From contig CAYFJO010000274.1 in assembly GCA_964343305.1 (NCBI GenBank), forward strand, positions 1 through 14,609: a DNA stretch of 14,609 nucleotides, read 5' to 3'. This DNA comes from CAYFJO01 sp964343305. GTDB lineage: Bacteria; Planctomycetota; Planctomycetia; Pirellulales; Pirellulaceae. Positions 1 to 7,512 of the stretch are shown in pieces; the stretch's first letter is position 1; every line of letters begins with the position of its first letter. A program made the translations under genes and the position numbers. The notes beneath the pieces were generated by a model, which did not search any database, had not been told where the DNA came from, and saw nothing but the letters and a program-made list of their open reading frames with translations.

Positions 1-285
1 TTTCTGATCAAGTTAGACACCCACGGCCACGAAGTGCCCATCCTCGACGGCGCGCGGGCCACACTCGAAAACGCCAGTCTGGTGATCCTCGAAGTTTACA
101 ATTTTCAAATCAACGACCAGGCGTTGCGTTTCCACGAAATGTGCGCCCACATGGAATCGCTGGGCTTCCGCTGCTTTGACTTGGTCGACCCACTGCTGCG
201 AACAAAGGACAAGGCGTTGTGGCAGATGGACATGTTCTTTGCCCCGGCCGGGACGCCGATGTTTGCTCATGCTGGGTACGAATAA
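1..285 (+). CDS. FkbM family methyltransferase, C-terminal part (5' end outside window)
   Basis: The reading frame is open from the first base and ends at TAA; 94 residues are visible. It begins with LIKLDTHGHE, the position and form of the FkbM family signature (usually K-I-D-V/A-E-G-x-E), followed by a beta-strand-like segment (LVILEVYNF) and the usual C-terminal stretch ending in a D-M-F-F strand. FkbM proteins are SAM-dependent methyltransferases, often acting on sugar or polyketide hydroxyls. The acidic residue of the signature is His here (D-T-H-G-H-E rather than D-x-E-G), a variant seen in some members. The SAM-binding N-terminal half is not in the window. A second FkbM gene and a glycosyltransferase nearby suggest a surface-polysaccharide region. 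The family call is fairly secure; the substrate is unknown. Confidence 0.8.
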   Translation, partial: FLIKLDTHGHEVPILDGARATLENASLVILEVYNFQINDQALRFHEMCAHMESLGFRCFDLVDPLLRTKDKALWQMDMFFAPAGTPMFAHAGYE

Positions 286-406
286 ACCTGGCTTTTGATC
301 GCAGGCCCAACTAATCAAACCAAATACTTGCACGGCTTGTTCGTTGCCGCTAGACTTCGCGCAACATCAACAACACCAACGGAGACTTGGGGGGCGAGGG
401 GAGGCA

Positions 407-1510
407 ATGCCACACAAAGCAAACTTCACACTTCTGGCTTTACTGGTGACTGCAACATGCATAACGATCGGGTGCCAACCCTCCATCTCGGTCACATCTT
501 CGGCGCAACTGGCTAAAACCGAGGTCGTGCCGACGGTGGACACGCCTCTGGGCAAATCAGGTAGCGCCGTTTGGTGCGCCACGTTTCAAATCGCCTGGAA
601 CCACTTGCGAGATGACGTCATTGGCGGCGAACTTCAAATTGACAATGCACAGACTGTCGCCGATCGGCTCAACGGCTCACCCGTGACAGAGTCCGCACTG
701 CCACCTGGCGACTACTACGCGGAAGCAGGTCGGGTCGAAGAGGGCATCATTGCGAAGATTCACAGCCAGATGTCCCGCCAGTTTCCTGGCGTCACACCGC
801 CCGATTTCGAAGGAGCCGTTGGATTTGTCAGTTACGGCTACCTGGACACGGAGGCCGCGTTCACTACTCCCTTTGAAGAAACCAAACAGCCAATCAAATT
901 CTCGGACTCGGATGGCCGGACGCACTTGCTCAACGGGTTCGGATTGCATCACGGAACGGATTGGGATTTGCTGAAAAAGCAAGCCGAACAAGTCAAAGTG
1001 CTTTTCTATGAGTTCTCCATCGATCGCGATTCGGGGCGCGACAAGACTGATGCTTTTGGGATCGGGCTTACCGTGGAGCAAGGTGACCACGAGATCATCA
1101 TCGCCGTCTTGCCGCGGCCGAAGAATCTGCGCGCGGGTTTAGACGATTTGGCACGACGCACTGAGAAGACATTTTCCTCGCAAAAGTTGTACGAAACCGA
1201 CGTGTTAGCGATTCCCAACATTTCGTTTTATCTAAATCACGAATTCGCCGAGCTTCAGGGTCCCGACAAGACGATTGAAAATGCGGGCGAGTTCCAGGGC
1301 CTCTACCTTGCGAAGGCATGGCAGTCGATCAAGTTTCGCCTCGACAAAGACGGCGTAGCCGTCGTTTCGGAATCGGGCGCGGTGGCAGGTGCGAGTCCAC
1401 GCAATTTCATCGTCAATCGGCCGTTCTTGGTTGTGGTGAAACGGCGGTCGGTCGCAGAGCCGTATTTTGCGGCATGGATCGACAACGTCGAGTTGCTCGA
1501 GGCGAACTGA
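407..1510 (+). CDS. Serpin-like (serine protease inhibitor fold) predicted lipoprotein
   Basis: 367 residues. The ATG at 407 is chosen over one at 344 because a purine-rich GAGGGGAGG site lies just upstream and the protein then opens with a lipoprotein signal: charged start, hydrophobic residues 7-21, lipobox T-I-G-C with Cys23. The body follows the serpin order: a strand plus 'TPFEE' segment like the serpin 'F-x-x-P-F' region, 'PIKFSDSDGRT' like the 'F-x-x-x-D-G-x-x' strand, 'AIPNISFYLNHEFAEL' like strand s6A/helix I, then a hinge-like 'FRLDKDGVAVVSES' (310-323), a short loop, and FIVNRPFLVVV at 334-344, which fits the PROSITE serpin signature at every position, followed by a C-terminal strand ending in DNVELL. 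Length is typical of serpins (350-400). The hinge is V-A-V-V rather than the Ala-rich T-E-A-A-A of inhibitors and the loop is about two residues shorter than in alpha-1-antitrypsin, so inhibition is doubtful. A weak promoter (TTGCAC-17-TAGACT, 328-356) precedes it. Fold inferred by eye. Confidence 0.7.
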   Translation: MPHKANFTLLALLVTATCITIGCQPSISVTSSAQLAKTEVVPTVDTPLGKSGSAVWCATFQIAWNHLRDDVIGGELQIDNAQTVADRLNGSPVTESALPPGDYYAEAGRVEEGIIAKIHSQMSRQFPGVTPPDFEGAVGFVSYGYLDTEAAFTTPFEETKQPIKFSDSDGRTHLLNGFGLHHGTDWDLLKKQAEQVKVLFYEFSIDRDSGRDKTDAFGIGLTVEQGDHEIIIAVLPRPKNLRAGLDDLARRTEKTFSSQKLYETDVLAIPNISFYLNHEFAELQGPDKTIENAGEFQGLYLAKAWQSIKFRLDKDGVAVVSESGAVAGASPRNFIVNRPFLVVVKRRSVAEPYFAAWIDNVELLEAN

Positions 1511-1523
1511 CGGTGGCTAGCGG

Positions 1524-2276
1524 TTAAGCCGCGTGTTTTACTTCTGATTGGTTGTTGCCGCGCAAAATTCCGCTGCGTCGAGCAAACGCGATTTCGCACA
1601 ATCGCGTCGCGGAGTCGCATTTCATTTTGATGAAGCCGGTGAACTCATACGGCTCGTAACCAAAGTCGGCCATCATCGTCACCAGTTCGCTGAAACTGTG
1701 CCAGCCTTCGGGAACTTCGACCAATGGCAGTTCCAACAGGAACACCTCCGTCTTGCCGATTAACGATTGGGCACCTTGCATGATGTTGTACTCGAAACCC
1801 TCGGCGTCGATTTTCACTAGATCGGGGACGGTGTGAATCTCGTTCTCGACCAAATGATCGAGAGTGATCACGGGCACGATTCGGCGCTCGTATCCAGCGG
1901 CAGTCGCAACGTCATCGGGATAGGCAAAGCTGCTGGAAACGGTGTCGGGAACGACGGTGAATTCTAACTCGCCAATGTCCGCACCAACTCCGGCATTAAT
2001 CCACCGAACATTGGGGCAGCGCTGGCAAAACTGATCGAGCTGCGATTCCATTTCCACCTGCGGCTCGATCAACGTGAAGGCACAGTCGGGAAAAATGCGC
2101 AACGCCTCGCGACTCCATTTGCCGCGATTCGCGCCGACGTCAACAATGTGTCGAGGCTTGAAACCTCGATCCGCCAAGTTCACGAAGAACGAAATCAAAT
2201 CGCCTTTGGGAAACCGCGACGTGTGCGTGATTCGATAGCGAAATCGTTGCCAGAGCATTTGCAGAAAACCGCGCAT
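1524..2276 (-). CDS. FkbM family SAM-dependent methyltransferase
   Basis: 250 residues, a usual length for the family. Residues 45-52 (VDVGANRG) form the SAM-binding motif I, residues 68-72 (TLIEP) carry the acidic residue that binds the SAM ribose, and residues 155-162 (KIDAEGFE) are the FkbM signature. The ATG at 2276 is chosen because GGGGAGAAG lies a few bases upstream; the open frame extends far beyond it but that part overlaps the glycosyltransferase on the other strand. The product is expected to methylate a hydroxyl group, likely of a surface glycan given the glycosyltransferase that diverges from it (174 bases between starts) and a second FkbM gene 1.2 kb away. It converges with the serpin-like gene with only 13 bases between the stop codons. 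Family is secure, substrate is unknown. Confidence 0.85.
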   Translation of the reverse strand: MRGFLQMLWQRFRYRITHTSRFPKGDLISFFVNLADRGFKPRHIVDVGANRGKWSREALRIFPDCAFTLIEPQVEMESQLDQFCQRCPNVRWINAGVGADIGELEFTVVPDTVSSSFAYPDDVATAAGYERRIVPVITLDHLVENEIHTVPDLVKIDAEGFEYNIMQGAQSLIGKTEVFLLELPLVEVPEGWHSFSELVTMMADFGYEPYEFTGFIKMKCDSATRLCEIAFARRSGILRGNNQSEVKHAA

Positions 2277-2450
2277 CGTTCTTCTCCCCGAAGTCAAGAA
2301 TGGGAAGCGGGAATATAGGCGAATGCAAGCTTGTGGACAACGCCAAGCGGACGCTAGCAACAATAGTACGACAGAAATCTCAAATTGCCGTATCCGCCTG
2401 ATTCCAATAGAATCCGGCCTGCACAAAGCTTGGTCGATTGAGCAACGCCC

Positions 2451-3266
2451 GTGAAGATCTCCGTCCTCATCAGCACGTACAACAACCCCGTCGCGTTGGA
2501 GAAAACGTTGTGGGGTTATCGCTATCAAACGTCCGGCCAGTTCGAAGTCGTCATTGCCGACGATGGCAGCCGCGACGAAACACGCGAACTGATTCAATCC
2601 ATCCAGCGCGACTTTCCGCGGCCGATCCAACATGTTTGGCATGAAGACCGTGGATTTCAAAAGAATGAAATCATGAACAAGGCGATTATCGCGGCAACGG
2701 GCGACTATATCGTCGTTACGGACGGCGATTGTATTCCGCGGGACGATTTTGTGGATGCCCATCGAACGAGCGCTCGACCGGGCATGTTCCTTTGCGGCGG
2801 CAGTCACATCGATCTGCCAGTGTCGATTCACAAACGGCTGGTCGAAGAAGATGTGGCGAGCGGCCGTCTGTTCGACCATGGTTGGCTGTGTTCACAAGGG
2901 TTGCCAGAAGAAAAGTATTGGTTGCGGCTGACGCGCAACCGCTGGCTTGCCGCGGCGCTGAATCTCGCGACGCCTCGTCGAACGGTTCTGATCGGATGTA
3001 ACGCGTCGTTTTGGAAGTGTGACGCGATGGCGGTCAACGGCTTCGACACCTCCTGGTCTTACGGTGCCGAAGACCAAGAGATGGGGGTTCGGATGACCAA
3101 CCACGGAGTCAAATCACGCCGTCTCAAGTACTCACTGGTCTGCGCCCACCTGTCGCATGCCCGCAGTGAGCAGCAGGAAGAACAGCGAATGCGGAACAAG
3201 CGGCGGCTCAGCAAGCTGCGATGGGCGGGAACAACCTGGGTGGAATCGGGGATCAAGGCGGCTTGA
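2451..3266 (+). CDS. Family 2 glycosyltransferase
   Basis: 271 residues from a GTG start; no in-frame ATG lies upstream, and MKISVLISTYNN is the standard first strand of GT2 enzymes. Visible motifs in order: the nucleotide-binding ADDGSRDET (36-44), the metal-binding T-D-G-D (90-93, the DXD-type site), G-C-N-A-S-F-W (182-188) of the acceptor side, and G-A-E-D-Q-E-M-G (205-212), whose E-D supplies the catalytic base. The last feature resembles the GT2/GT7-like domain of chondroitin- and galactosamine-transferring polymerases. No membrane helix is visible, so it is probably a cytoplasmic, UDP-sugar-using enzyme. The C-terminal 35 residues are very basic (R-x-R-R-L-K, RMRNKRRLSKLR), possibly for membrane contact. 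It probably works with the FkbM methyltransferases on one glycan; that is inference from position. Confidence 0.9.
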   Translation: MKISVLISTYNNPVALEKTLWGYRYQTSGQFEVVIADDGSRDETRELIQSIQRDFPRPIQHVWHEDRGFQKNEIMNKAIIAATGDYIVVTDGDCIPRDDFVDAHRTSARPGMFLCGGSHIDLPVSIHKRLVEEDVASGRLFDHGWLCSQGLPEEKYWLRLTRNRWLAAALNLATPRRTVLIGCNASFWKCDAMAVNGFDTSWSYGAEDQEMGVRMTNHGVKSRRLKYSLVCAHLSHARSEQQEEQRMRNKRRLSKLRWAGTTWVESGIKAA

Positions 3267-3272
3267 CCCAAC

Positions 3273-3309
3273 CACTGGTTGCCATCCTGAAACCCAGTGA
3301 AACTTTCAC
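3273..3309. terminator. Weak hairpin pair downstream of the glycosyltransferase
   Basis: CACTGGTT (3273-3280) pairs with AACCCAGTG (3291-3299) with one bulged base, giving a stem directly after the glycosyltransferase stop. It overlaps a perfect odd palindrome GTGAAACTTTCAC (3297-3309). There is no clean T run, so a terminator role is only possible; the palindrome could instead be a binding site upstream of the porin-like gene. Confidence 0.25.
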
Positions 3310-3401
3310 GATTACGCGAACTTTTCTGAATTTGCCGCCCGCCTCGTGACGATGATCGATGACGTGCGTTTCTAGGTTCGTCCTTCGATAGTGTCATCGC
3401 C

Positions 3402-4682
3402 GTGCTTTCTCAACGCTCCACTTTGACGATCGCTCCGCTAGCGTTGCTAGTCTTGTGTAGCGTCAGGGTGGCGTGGGGCCAATCTGGAATGCCGTTTTGC
3501 GAGGTAGTAGACGGAACCGTGAAGCGTTTACCACCCGTGGATCCCAGCGCAGAAAATCAATTCGAGATGCCAGATCGTCCACAGGCGATTCGCACGGCAA
3601 CCAACCTGGATCACGTTCTTCCGTCCCAGTCATTCCAGCCGCTCGAACCACAACGATGGTGCGAGTTCAACATCGCGGCCCGCTCGTATTACATCAACGA
3701 TCAGCGCATCGAGTTTTCCGGGCAGGAAGCCACGTTTGGCGTAGAAGGCGCGCTGGCCGGCAACGTGCATCATGAACACGGTGGATGGGAAACAGCCGTG
3801 CACGGTGAATTCTTTTTCAACCAGCCGTTCGACCGCAACATCCTGGTCGACAGTCCGGAACGAGTCTCTTATCGCGGCAACTTCGAAACCGACGCGTTGG
3901 AGATTTCTCAGTTGATGGTGTCCGCGCGCAATGGCGACTTCCTCGTTCAACTGGGCAAGATGCTCACGCCGTTCGGACGCGCCTATTTTCCCCTGTATCA
4001 AAACAGTCGCCAGGACGCGCCGTTTATTCGCACCGAATCGATCTTGTGGCGTGAAACCGGATTGGTGCTGCAATTCGATCCGGGCGTTGTCGTTGTCACG
4101 GCGGCCGTGATGAATGGTTCAGAAGATCGCGACACGAATTCGTCCAAGGCACTGGTGGCACGAGCCGGTATCGACATGGATTTCTTCGCCATCGGTGCGT
4201 CGGTCAAGACGCAAGACGGCATCGGATCGGAAACTCAAAAATACTTCAACAACCACGTTGGTGCCGACATCATGTTCCGCCATGGGCCGGTTACGTTTTC
4301 TGGCGAAGTCATCTATGACGAGTACGGTTTTCGACAGCCGTTCAATCCGGACAACATCACTTGGGGACGCAGCATCTACTATCGCGACCAGTTCATTGGC
4401 GTCAAAGAACCGATCACGGGCGTTGGATACTACGTCAACCTGGACATCGCCTTGGAAAACTGGGCTTGGATGTTGAACTACGGCGAATTCTATCCGAAAT
4501 CGATCGGCGACCCGCGGCACGACGTGATCACACGGCGAGGAATTGCGAAAGCCATCTGGCACGCAACGCCACACATCGACGCGTACACCATGATCTTGAT
4601 CGAAAACAACGTTGCCGGAGCGCAGGCAAATCGTTTGCGCCGCGGATTCAACGTCCTCTCTGGATTTGAGTGGGCGTTTTAG
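3402..4682 (+). CDS. Outer-membrane beta-barrel (porin-like) protein
   Basis: 426 residues from a GTG start; no Shine-Dalgarno is visible, and a nearby in-frame TTG could also be used. Residues 1-26 are a signal peptide with a hydrophobic core (IAPLALLVLCSV) and a plausible A-W-G cleavage site. From about residue 60 the chain alternates polar and hydrophobic residues with many aromatic ends (for example 'AVHGEFFF', 'FLVQLGKML', 'VVVVTAAVMNGSED', 'GVGYYVNLDIALENWAWMLNYGEFY'-type strands), and the protein ends in G-F-E-W-A-F: a terminal Phe is the recognition mark for the BAM outer-membrane assembly machinery. The segment LGKMLTPFGRAYFPL with a following IRTES resembles phosphate-selective porin O/P-type proteins. 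It stands alone; no transport partner is next to it. Outer-membrane location is well supported, the solute is unknown. Confidence 0.8.
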   Translation: MLSQRSTLTIAPLALLVLCSVRVAWGQSGMPFCEVVDGTVKRLPPVDPSAENQFEMPDRPQAIRTATNLDHVLPSQSFQPLEPQRWCEFNIAARSYYINDQRIEFSGQEATFGVEGALAGNVHHEHGGWETAVHGEFFFNQPFDRNILVDSPERVSYRGNFETDALEISQLMVSARNGDFLVQLGKMLTPFGRAYFPLYQNSRQDAPFIRTESILWRETGLVLQFDPGVVVVTAAVMNGSEDRDTNSSKALVARAGIDMDFFAIGASVKTQDGIGSETQKYFNNHVGADIMFRHGPVTFSGEVIYDEYGFRQPFNPDNITWGRSIYYRDQFIGVKEPITGVGYYVNLDIALENWAWMLNYGEFYPKSIGDPRHDVITRRGIAKAIWHATPHIDAYTMILIENNVAGAQANRLRRGFNVLSGFEWAF

Positions 4683-4697
4683 TCGGCGCGTGGGGCG

Positions 4698-4739
4698 AGC
4701 TTTCAGCTTGCCGGGCCAGTGCTTCGCAAGCTGGAGGCT
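4698..4739. repeat. Imperfect inverted repeat between convergent genes; right arm abuts the decarboxylase stop
   Basis: AGCTTTCAGCTTGC (4698-4711) and GCAAGCTGGAGGCT (4726-4739) pair at 12 of 14 positions around a 14-base loop. It fills the 56-base gap between the porin-like gene and the convergent decarboxylase, so it may end transcription from both sides. On the minus strand the right arm reads GTAAGCCTCCAGCTTGC, so the TAA stop of the decarboxylase lies at the edge of the repeat. Confidence 0.6.
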
Positions 4740-6169
4740 TACGCCAAGGACTTGGCCGCATTGCGAATCTCCGCCAGACATTCATCCATGCGATCCTGGT
4801 GAGTGCGAAACGAAAGGACGCAGATGCGGATGACGTAGCGCCCGTCGAGAATCGTCGGCGTCAAATAAACTCGCCGTGATGCATTGATGCGATCGCGGAA
4901 TTGCTCGTTCAATCGCGTCAACTCCAGCTCGCCCATTCCGGACCGCAGCAATCGAAACGCGACGACCGTGAGCTGTGGCTCGGCAACGATTTCCAATTCG
5001 TCGTGGAGGTCGTCGTTCAATTTGCACAACTCATCGTGCGCCCATTGGATCAAGTCCAACTTTTCGTCGAGATTGGCGCGAAACGGTTCGATGCCGTGCA
5101 TCTTCAGTGGCAGCCAGACACGCAGCCCACGAAAGTCACGCGACAACTCGGGCGAGATCGAGCAAAAATCTACAAACTCAGATTGGTCCTGCATGGACGG
5201 CATGTAATCGGCCGAGATGGAATACGCGGTTCGCAAATCTTCCAAACGACGGCATACCAAACACCCCGTTCCATACGGCAGAAAAAGCGTCTTCGAAGGA
5301 TCCAGGGCGATCGAATCGGCTCGCTCGATGCCCTTCAACACCTTGCGGCCTCGCTCGGTCAGCATGAAGAATCCGCCATACGCCGCGTCGATGTGATACC
5401 ACACATTTTCACGTTCGGCCAAGTCTGCCAGGGCGTCCAAATCGTCGACCGCGCCCGAGTTGGTCGTGCCCGCGTTGGCAACAATCGCCAGCGGCTTGAG
5501 CCCGTTCGAGCGATCTTCGCGGATTTGATCGACCAGTCGATCGACGCGCACACAGAAACGGTCGTCAACATCAATCGCTCGGATGTTTTGTTTGGAAATC
5601 CCGGCGAGCATTGCCGCGCGAAGCACCGAGTGATGCGCTTGGTTCGATGTGTAAACCGTAGCCTTCGAAAAATCGTCGGGCACGCGACACTGTCGAGCGG
5701 TGACGATGGCAGACCAATTTGCCAACGAGCCGCCGGTGGTCAGGAATCCACCTGACTCCTTCCCATAACCCATCATCTCGCAGAACCAGCGAACGACGTT
5801 GGTTTCGATTTGAACCAGCGCGGGTGCCGCGATCCAGACGCCGACATATCGGTTGATCGTGTTCGCTATCAGATCGGCGATTCCCGCGTGGACGATGCCG
5901 CCAGTGGGAATAAATGCCACGTACCCTGGACTGGCCGTGTTGAAGGTGACATTGACAAAACGCCCAAACAGATCGTCGAGCAGCGACTCGAATGAAGTCG
6001 CGTGCTGGGGCAGCGGTTCCGCGATCGAACGCGCAAGCTCGGCGGCTCCATCCGAGTTCCATGCCGGTTGATCGGCCAGCGTGTCGATATGCTCAGCAAT
6101 GCGCCGGGCCGCCGTGTCGACGAGCCGCCGTAGTTCATCTCCGGAGATTTCAAGTGGCCGATCGGACAC
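4739..6169 (-). CDS. PLP-dependent group II (aromatic-L-amino-acid type) decarboxylase
   Basis: 476 residues, the usual length of the AADC/glutamate decarboxylase fold. It starts at GTG (6169); no in-frame ATG or GTG precedes it before a stop. Visible landmarks: T-T-G-G-S-x-A-N (144-151) binding the PLP phosphate, S-N-Q-A-H-H-S (175-181) with the ring-stacking His179, NAGTTNSGAVDD (232-243), H-I-D-A-A-Y-G-G (259-266) with Asp261 for the pyridine nitrogen, and D-P-S-K-T-L-F (290-296) with Lys293 as Schiff-base lysine. Most relatives have D-P-H-K at that place; here the His is Ser (TCG codon, read directly). The enzyme should decarboxylate an amino acid, or in some branches form an aldehyde; the substrate cannot be told. 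It is the last of three genes in the same direction, 57 bases after the beta-propeller gene, so it may be co-transcribed with it. Confidence 0.88.
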   Translation of the reverse strand: MSDRPLEISGDELRRLVDTAARRIAEHIDTLADQPAWNSDGAAELARSIAEPLPQHATSFESLLDDLFGRFVNVTFNTASPGYVAFIPTGGIVHAGIADLIANTINRYVGVWIAAPALVQIETNVVRWFCEMMGYGKESGGFLTTGGSLANWSAIVTARQCRVPDDFSKATVYTSNQAHHSVLRAAMLAGISKQNIRAIDVDDRFCVRVDRLVDQIREDRSNGLKPLAIVANAGTTNSGAVDDLDALADLAERENVWYHIDAAYGGFFMLTERGRKVLKGIERADSIALDPSKTLFLPYGTGCLVCRRLEDLRTAYSISADYMPSMQDQSEFVDFCSISPELSRDFRGLRVWLPLKMHGIEPFRANLDEKLDLIQWAHDELCKLNDDLHDELEIVAEPQLTVVAFRLLRSGMGELELTRLNEQFRDRINASRRVYLTPTILDGRYVIRICVLSFRTHQDRMDECLAEIRNAAKSLA

Positions 6170-6179
6170 TGCAATGCCA

Positions 6180-6221
6180 GTAAATAGTGATTAGTGGGCA
6201 GTGATGAGTGAATAGTAAGTG
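6180..6221. repeat. Six-unit heptamer tandem repeat (GTRNNNA-like)
   Basis: Six consecutive 7-base units start with GT: GTAAATA, GTGATTA, GTGGGCA, GTGATGA, GTGAATA, GTAAGTG. The phase is exact over 42 bases while the units vary inside. It nearly fills the 57-base gap between the beta-propeller stop (6227) and the decarboxylase GTG start (6169), so on the coding (minus) strand it forms an untranslated leader rich in TNNNYAC units. It resembles the degenerate heptameric short tandem repeats known from cyanobacteria and other bacteria with many repeats. Confidence 0.7.
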
Positions 6222-6226
6222 ATCAC

Positions 6227-7471
6227 TTAGTCCGCGGCGATTCGATACAGATGCGTGTCGGTCCGTAGCAGCATCGCACCTTCGACGGGTGACAGCGAAG
6301 CCAAGGTGCGGCCCGTAATCGTGTTTTTGGCCAACTCCTTGCACTCGCCGTTGTCGGGTTCGATGACCGTCGTCGTTCCCTTCTCATCAAGGAAATAAAT
6401 GCGACCGGCTGCGAATAAAGGTGATGCGGAATAGTTGCCGCCCAGGCGTTGCTGCCAATGTTCTTCGCCCGTTTTTGTGTCCAAACAGGTGGCAACACCT
6501 CGATCGCTGACCACGTACACTTCGTTGCCCACGACCAGCGGTGACGGACTGTGAGGCGCGCCGCGGTCAAACATCCAGGCGACGTTGGTTTCCGTCACGT
6601 CGTCCATCCCGCCGGGGCGAATCGCCAGCAGACGCGAACGATCGAAGCTCGACGAGACAAACAACAGTCCGTCGCTGAACACGGGACGCGGAACGACGGA
6701 GTACCCTTTCGGATAGTTGACGTACCAGAGTTGTTTGCCCGTGCGCGGCTGGTAGGCCACGACACTGCCGGCTCCGGCGCTGGCCAATTGCGGCTCCCCG
6801 TCCACTTCGATCACGAGCGGAGTGGAGAAGGCAAACTTTTTGAAATAATCATTCTTCGGACGTGCCGTTCGCCACTTCTCTTCGCCGGTCTCAGTATCCA
6901 ATGCGATGACAAACGGTTGCTCACCGCCGTCGCAACTGAATATCAGCAAGTCTTCGTAGACGACGGGCGAACCACCGGGTCCGTGCACATGGCGATAGTC
7001 AATCGAAGTTGACCAAATGATCTTGCCATCGTCCGCCGAAAGGCAGGCAGTGCCGTAGGTGCCGTAATGCACAAAAACGCGATCACCCACGAGGATAGGC
7101 GTCGGCGATGCGTGACTGTTCTTGCCGTGGATCCGCAGGCCTTCCTGGCGGTGGAACACTTCGACGTTGTGAATCTCAAAGCCGCTCATTACGTTCCGGC
7201 AAACCGCGCGAAACGACAAACCTTCCTCCGTCGCGGTCGTCAGCCAGACTTGATCGCCTCGGACAACCGGCGACGACCAACCAAGACCCTCGATCGGGAC
7301 TTTCCACTCGATGTTTTCCGATTCGTCACTCCACGTAAGCGGCAAGCGGCGGACAGAGGAATGCCCTTGACCAGTTGGCCCACGGAACTCAGTCCAGTCC
7401 TCTGCACAAACGGCGGCGGCTTGGAAACTGAAAAGGAACAGTGTGATTCGAAAAGATTGTTTAACTGTCAT
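6227..7471 (-). CDS. Secreted PQQ-type beta-propeller protein (BamB/quinoprotein dehydrogenase-like fold)
   Basis: 414 residues with a signal peptide (1-23, hydrophobic ITLFLFSFQAAAV, cleavage after V-C-A). The mature protein starts E-D-W-T-E-F-R-G-P-T-G-Q-G, the common beginning of planctomycete PQQ-like propeller proteins. Blade motifs of the form A-x-D-x-x-T-G-x-x-x-W recur: 'LSADDGKIIW', 'LDTETGEEKW', 'YQPRTGKQLW', 'LDTKTGEEHW', each followed by a strand, consistent with seven or eight blades. There is no cytochrome c CXXCH motif and no clear PQQ/calcium ligand set, so it is more likely a scaffold or binding propeller than a true dehydrogenase. It is expected in the periplasm or cell surface. 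It follows the sulfatase by 41 bases in the same direction and no Shine-Dalgarno is visible, so the two probably share a transcript. Confidence 0.85.
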   Translation of the reverse strand: MTVKQSFRITLFLFSFQAAAVCAEDWTEFRGPTGQGHSSVRRLPLTWSDESENIEWKVPIEGLGWSSPVVRGDQVWLTTATEEGLSFRAVCRNVMSGFEIHNVEVFHRQEGLRIHGKNSHASPTPILVGDRVFVHYGTYGTACLSADDGKIIWSTSIDYRHVHGPGGSPVVYEDLLIFSCDGGEQPFVIALDTETGEEKWRTARPKNDYFKKFAFSTPLVIEVDGEPQLASAGAGSVVAYQPRTGKQLWYVNYPKGYSVVPRPVFSDGLLFVSSSFDRSRLLAIRPGGMDDVTETNVAWMFDRGAPHSPSPLVVGNEVYVVSDRGVATCLDTKTGEEHWQQRLGGNYSASPLFAAGRIYFLDEKGTTTVIEPDNGECKELAKNTITGRTLASLSPVEGAMLLRTDTHLYRIAAD

Positions 7472-7512
7472 CGAGGCGGAATCCGTAAACGAGGAGGGGT
7501 GAACTTCTGGTG

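Noticed and set aside
2277..2879. N-terminal extension of the FkbM gene up to an ATG at 2879
   Set aside because: The added 201 residues overlap the glycosyltransferase in antisense and look like a shadow. A good ribosome site precedes the ATG at 2276.
4901..5755. Plus-strand open frame of 284 codons
   Set aside because: It lies fully antisense to the decarboxylase, whose motifs and active-site residues are clear. The peptide is rich in Arg and Gln with no recognisable fold.
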